Assembly: GCA_035403265.1 (NCBI GenBank)
Contig: DAONEV010000154.1
Location: 1 to 9,585 of the forward strand
Direction of reading: 5' to 3'
Source of the DNA: JAAYVZ01 sp035403265
GTDB lineage: Bacteria; Acidobacteriota; Thermoanaerobaculia; Thermoanaerobaculales; Thermoanaerobaculaceae
Length of the DNA: 9,585 bases
The position numbers and the translations under genes were made by a program. This document shows, one piece after another, positions 6,922 to 9,585 of the stretch; position 1 is the first letter of the stretch; each line of letters begins with the position of its first letter. The notes under the pieces are model-generated. The model had not been told where the DNA came from. It was given only the letters and a program-made list of their open reading frames with translations, and made no database searches.

Positions 6922-7581
6922 GCCGGTGGCGGGGCGTGCCAACTGCTGCCGGCGCGCCGAGACCAGCGTCGCCACCAGCTCGACGGCCTGGTCCAGGCCG
7001 ACCGTGGCGGTGTTCAGGCAGAGGTCAAAGGCACAGGCGTCGTTCCAGGTGACGCCGGCGAAGGTCCGGATGAACTGCGCCCTCGTGTGGTCGGAGTTGT
7101 CGACCGCCAAGGCGGCCTTCGCCTCGTCGGCGATGCCGTAGACCTCCATGACACGGCGGACGCGCCACGGCCTGGGCGCGTGGAGCCTCACGGAGACGAG
7201 GCCAGGGTGCCCGGCCAGGACGTGAAAGCCAGCCCGCCCCACGATGATGGCGTCGAAACGATCGGCGATGTCCCGGATGACCCGGCTCTCGGCCCCAAAC
7301 AGGTCTGTCTCGTAGACCGCAGGCACCGCCGGCGGGAGATAGGCTGCGTCGGGCGCTCCCCCGGAGAAGGCGAGGAACAGCCTGTCCCAGAAACCGGCAG
7401 CCTTCTCCTCGCTGGCCGCCAGGTCGGTCTCCCCCAGCCCCAGATCCGCGGCTGCACGCTGCAGGATCTCGCGGTCCACGTACCTCATTCCCAGACGACT
7501 CGCCACCGCCCGACCGACGAACGAGCCGCCGCTCCCGAGCTGTCGGGAGATGCTCAGCACGGTGGTGGATGTCGCGGTCAT
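6913..7581 (-). CDS. Cytidylate-kinase-like P-loop protein
   Basis: This 222-residue protein resembles the cytidylate kinase-like family (Cytidylate_kin2 type): P-loop proteins whose substrate is generally unproven and distinct from housekeeping Cmk. Features seen are an N-terminal beta strand and nucleotide-binding loop SISRQLGSGGSFVGRAVASR (10-29), then GMRYVDREILQRAA (31-44), a second strand AIIVGRAGFHVLAGHPG (111-127), the arginine-rich lid-like segment RLHAPRPWRVRRVMEVYGI (132-150), and WNDACAFDLCLNTATVGLDQAV (179-200, split at any residue). The start ATG (7581-7579) has GGGAGGAGG just upstream. It is convergent with the pump operon, its stop lying 7 nt beyond the transporter stop, so co-transcription with the pump is excluded. 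A weak -10-like TACGAT lies at 7655-7650. Phosphoryl-transfer activity is inferred from the fold; a housekeeping CMP kinase role is less likely. Confidence 0.85.
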   Translation of the reverse strand: MTATSTTVLSISRQLGSGGSFVGRAVASRLGMRYVDREILQRAAADLGLGETDLAASEEKAAGFWDRLFLAFSGGAPDAAYLPPAVPAVYETDLFGAESRVIRDIADRFDAIIVGRAGFHVLAGHPGLVSVRLHAPRPWRVRRVMEVYGIADEAKAALAVDNSDHTRAQFIRTFAGVTWNDACAFDLCLNTATVGLDQAVELVATLVSARRQQLARPATGAA

Positions 7582-7868
7582 GGCCTCCTCCCGCGAGACC
7601 GGGGTTGGGGTGCGTCAGTTGAGGAACCCGGCACTCGCTGCTCCCTTCCATCGTAGCCCGCATTCTTGACCGAGATGCACCTGCCAGCGCGGGAATTGCC
7701 CTTGTGGCGGTCAGCAACCTGGCGGCACGCATCCCTGGGGCGCTGGTGCCGGGGGGAGGGGACAACGACCGACGCTGCAGCGTGGATCGCCACGAGCAGC
7801 AGGATGAAGATGACCGAGCGGCCAAACCCCTTCAGCAGCCGCGTCAGCGCCCGTGTACTTCCCGGGTT
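7578..7868 (-). pseudogene. Possible remnant frame with one hydrophobic helix, abutting the kinase-like gene
   Basis: After the TGA at 7871-7869, the same minus-strand frame stays open to a TGA at 7580-7578, which overlaps the kinase-like start as ATGA. It reads LLKGFGRSVIFILLLVAIHA then AASVVV, a basic stretch followed by a convincing membrane helix or signal anchor with GC-rich third codon positions. The rest is Arg/Ser/Pro-rich and not protein-like. No ATG, GTG or TTG start precedes the helix in frame, so an intact gene is unlikely. It could be a decayed gene end, a frameshifted gene or chance. Confidence 0.22.
7584..7592 (-). promoter_or_regulatory. RBS of the kinase-like gene
   Basis: Minus-strand GGGAGGAGG ends 2 nt before the ATG. 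Its first GGGAGG lies 5 nt from the start, a good Shine-Dalgarno spacing. Confidence 0.6.
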
Positions 7869-8084
7869 TCAGGCGGTTGGCCACGGAGCGCCGAGGCCGC
7901 TCCCCGGCCTTGGCAGGAGCCGGCTCCCGTGCACGTGTGCCGAGCCGTGCGAGCAGCTCGCTGGCCTGGATGCTCCAGAACGAGGAAGGTCGAGGAAGTG
8001 GTCGATTCTGAATGCCCCGCCACCCTTGGTCATGGTGCCGACTACCGCGGCCTCGGGGACGAGTCCGCGCAGCTTCCTTGGCAT
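7869..8084 (-). pseudogene. Relic carrying an echo of the FKIDHPLD tail module
   Basis: From ATG 8084 the minus strand reads MPRKLRGLVPEAAVV then GTMTKGGGAFRIDHFLD (8039-7989), then Ser/Arg/Gly-rich sequence to a TGA. The 17-residue segment matches GTLTKPAGSFKIDHPLD of the repeat protein (115-65) at 11 positions, with further conservative changes, yet the DNA is clearly diverged. The expected continuation (NKYL, VESPDM) is absent. No good RBS precedes the ATG, and the frame is open upstream to the cytochrome stop. I read it as a decayed fragment of a second gene of that family; chance similarity is not excluded. Confidence 0.3.
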
Positions 8085-8183
8085 CGCTGGCTGCCGCGAC
8101 TCTCGGGCACGGAAGCAGGTCCGGACCCAGAGAGCGACACGATCCGATGCCTGTTTGGCTGCGCACCCGTGCCACGGTCGGCA

Positions 8184-8209
8184 GTCCGGGCGACGCCTCG
8201 CGCCCGGAC
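8184..8209 (-). terminator. GC-rich hairpin just downstream of the cytochrome gene
   Basis: GTCCGGGCG (8184-8192) and CGCCCGGAC (8201-8209) form a perfect 9-bp stem with an 8-nt loop, beginning 7 nt after the cytochrome stop codon. No U-run follows in the minus-strand transcript, so this may be an RNA 3'-end stabiliser or pause site and not a classic intrinsic terminator. Confidence 0.45.
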
Positions 8210-8216
8210 CGGAGAT

Positions 8217-9585
8217 CTACGGCTTGCCCAGGTAGCGCGTGGTGAACGCCTCGCGCTGCCTCGCGCGCTGCGCCTTCTCCTCGGGCGTCATCTTGCCGGT
8301 AAACCACTTGTGGTTGTCGGAGGCGAGTGTGGCGTCGATGAGCGCGCCGACCTCGGCGGCCGCCTTGGCCTTGTCGCCGCCGACCGCCTTGCCCTCGGCG
8401 ACACGTGCCTGTGCCTCGGGGATGAGCTCGCTGTAGAACACCTTGGCGACCTCGTAGAGGCCGTGCCAGTGCGTGTAGTCTGGACCCTGCATCGAGGCGC
8501 CGTGGCGGGCTCGGCGACCCTGATGGTGCCAGATCTCGAACCACACCCAGTCGATGCGGTTGGCGAACGGCTCACCCTCGACCAGGTGCGCTTTCCGGAG
8601 GCCGTCGACAATCGCCTTCCCGGGCTTCGCGAACTTGTCGTTGTACAGCTCGACCAGACCGTCGTATTGCTGGTAGAAGCTCTCGGCAAACGCCGGGGCG
8701 TGGCAGTTGGCGCACACCTCCCTCATCGCCGCGCGCCGCTTCTCCCAGGGAATCGGGTTGGCAAGGCCGAGCTTGCTGTCGGCCAGGTCGGTGTGGATCG
8801 AGATCTCGGGACGGTTGTTCCACGAGATGCGGTCGCCGACGTTGTGGGTCACTCCCTGGTTGGGCGTCGCCGAGAGGTGGCAGGTGGCGCACGTCGGGCC
8901 GACGCTGTAGTCCTCGCCGACCACCCACTTGGGGTTGTCGAGGTTCATGCGGCTGGCGTTGGCCGCGAATGAGATGCCGTGCTTGGACTCCTCGTAGATC
9001 TCCTTCTGCGGGTGGTCGGGGCCCATGTGGCACTTGCCGCAGGTCTCCGGGCGGCGGGCCTGGGCGGCCGAGAAGGTGTGCCGCTGGTGGCAGGCCGAGC
9101 ACGCGCCACGCGAGCCGTCGAGGTTGATGCGGCCGATGCCAGTGTTCGGCCAGGTGTCCGGAGTCGGGTGCCCCTTCTCGTCGACCTTGACCGCGGAGCC
9201 ATGGCACTGCTGGCAGCCGTTGACGAGTAGCGCCGAGCCGCCGAAGAAGGCGGTGTTGCCCTCGACCACCTCGGCCAGGGTGTTGTCGAGCGAGCCGAGG
9301 ATCTCGGCTCCCTTGGCGTGGTGGCTGGCCTCGCTCTCGGCGACCTCGGCCTCGTGGCAACGCGCGCAGTCGTGCGGCGTCACGATGGTGTGGATCGAGT
9401 ACCCGTTGTGCTCCATGGCGCCCGGCGAGCCCGGCTTCGAAGCGTGGCACTCAAAGCAGCCGACGTGGCCGCGGTAGTGCTTGGACTCGCCCCACTGCTG
9501 CACGATCGCCGCCGACTGCTCCTTGTGGCACGTGGTACACGCCACACTCTCCTCCGACAGCGACGAGAAGAAGACCGGTCCGGCC
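8217..9585 (-). CDS. Octaheme cytochrome c of the hydroxylamine oxidoreductase (HAO) family (partial, N-terminus beyond window)
   Basis: The 455 visible residues run in from the right edge, so the signal peptide is not seen. A GTG at 9545 lies inside the frame, which stays open upstream (AGPVFFSSLSEES precedes it). Eight CxxCH heme sites are present: CTTCH 16-20, CFECH 43-47, CARCH 73-77, CQQCH 124-128, CSACH 162-166, CGKCH 182-186, CATCH 232-236 and CANCH 292-296. Heme 4 is the catalytic site in the family. Other hallmarks are SKHGISF, GPTCATCH followed by THNVGDRISWNNRPEIS, and the helical C-terminal part with HHQGRRARHGASMQGPDYTH then WHG (Tyr370). The protein should act in the periplasm on hydroxylamine, nitrite or NO, oxidatively or reductively; direction depends on whether a tyrosine crosslinks heme 4. 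No C-terminal membrane anchor precedes the TAG. A NapC/NrfH-type electron partner may lie upstream, outside the window. Confidence 0.92.
   Translation of the reverse strand, partial: AGPVFFSSLSEESVACTTCHKEQSAAIVQQWGESKHYRGHVGCFECHASKPGSPGAMEHNGYSIHTIVTPHDCARCHEAEVAESEASHHAKGAEILGSLDNTLAEVVEGNTAFFGGSALLVNGCQQCHGSAVKVDEKGHPTPDTWPNTGIGRINLDGSRGACSACHQRHTFSAAQARRPETCGKCHMGPDHPQKEIYEESKHGISFAANASRMNLDNPKWVVGEDYSVGPTCATCHLSATPNQGVTHNVGDRISWNNRPEISIHTDLADSKLGLANPIPWEKRRAAMREVCANCHAPAFAESFYQQYDGLVELYNDKFAKPGKAIVDGLRKAHLVEGEPFANRIDWVWFEIWHHQGRRARHGASMQGPDYTHWHGLYEVAKVFYSELIPEAQARVAEGKAVGGDKAKAAAEVGALIDATLASDNHKWFTGKMTPEEKAQRARQREAFTTRYLGKP

Larger units (their letters stand above)
7582..8216. other. 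Gap between the kinase-like and cytochrome genes, mostly non-coding debris
   Basis: No intact gene is convincing in these 635 bp. Several frames are open on both strands, but they translate into Arg-, Pro- and Ser-rich sequence. Contents are a GC hairpin at 8184-8209, the relic at 8039-7989, the hydrophobic-helix frame near 7830-7750, and the leader of the kinase-like gene. The relic frame is the same as that of the cytochrome, so the frame is broken only by the TAG at 8217 and the TGA at 7869 over about 640 bp. Confidence 0.5.

Noticed and set aside
5375..7141. 588-codon plus-strand frame overlapping the transporter gene
   Set aside because: It translates to His/Arg/Pro-rich sequence without domains, a shadow of the EmrB-type gene caused by high GC content.
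7704..8972. 422-codon plus-strand frame across the gap and antisense to the cytochrome gene
   Set aside because: No domain is recognisable, and half of it lies opposite the well-supported octaheme cytochrome.
9543..9545. GTG at 9545 as the start of the cytochrome gene
   Set aside because: The frame remains open to the window edge, and starting here would leave no signal peptide before the first heme site, which a periplasmic c-type cytochrome needs.

Overview
The window is GC-rich DNA whose genes encode a Gram-negative envelope: Sec signal peptides, a TolC-type outer-membrane channel and a periplasmic multiheme cytochrome. A secreted protein that combines an N-terminal beta-rich domain, a GV-decapeptide repeat and a 'FKIDHPLDP...VESPDM' tail recalls proteins I associate with Acidobacteriota (Thermoanaerobaculia-like) and some Myxococcota. 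The phylum is therefore a low-confidence guess.

Layout. (1) 1-1912, minus: a large secreted repeat protein that runs off the left edge. (2) 1913-2631: a 719-bp divergent intergenic region with a candidate promoter and two perfect palindromes next to the repeat-protein gene, and a separate 8-bp-arm inverted repeat further out. (3) 2632-6905, plus: a compact three-gene operon encoding a TolC-family channel, an EmrA/HlyD-type adaptor and an EmrB/QacA (DHA2) 14-TM transporter. The first junction is an ATGA overlap and the second a 3-nt gap. Together they form a complete tripartite export pump. (4) 6913-7581, minus: a cytidylate-kinase-like P-loop protein, convergent with the pump operon and only 7 nt from it. 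(5) 7582-8216: no convincing intact gene. It holds a GC hairpin behind the cytochrome gene, a short echo of the 'GTLTK..GSFKIDHPLD' module of region 1, and an in-frame hydrophobic helix whose frame ends in an ATGA overlap with the kinase-like gene. This looks like gene debris. (6) 8217-9585, minus: an octaheme cytochrome of the hydroxylamine oxidoreductase (HAO) family, missing its N-terminus at the right edge.

The pump genes clearly work together. The HAO-like cytochrome points to periplasmic nitrogen-compound redox chemistry (hydroxylamine, nitrite or NO), but its electron partner would lie outside the window. No wholly new multi-gene system is evident. The least explained parts are the repeat protein with its conserved tail, the paired palindromes in front of it, and the relic of the same tail module about 7.9 kb away behind the HAO gene.
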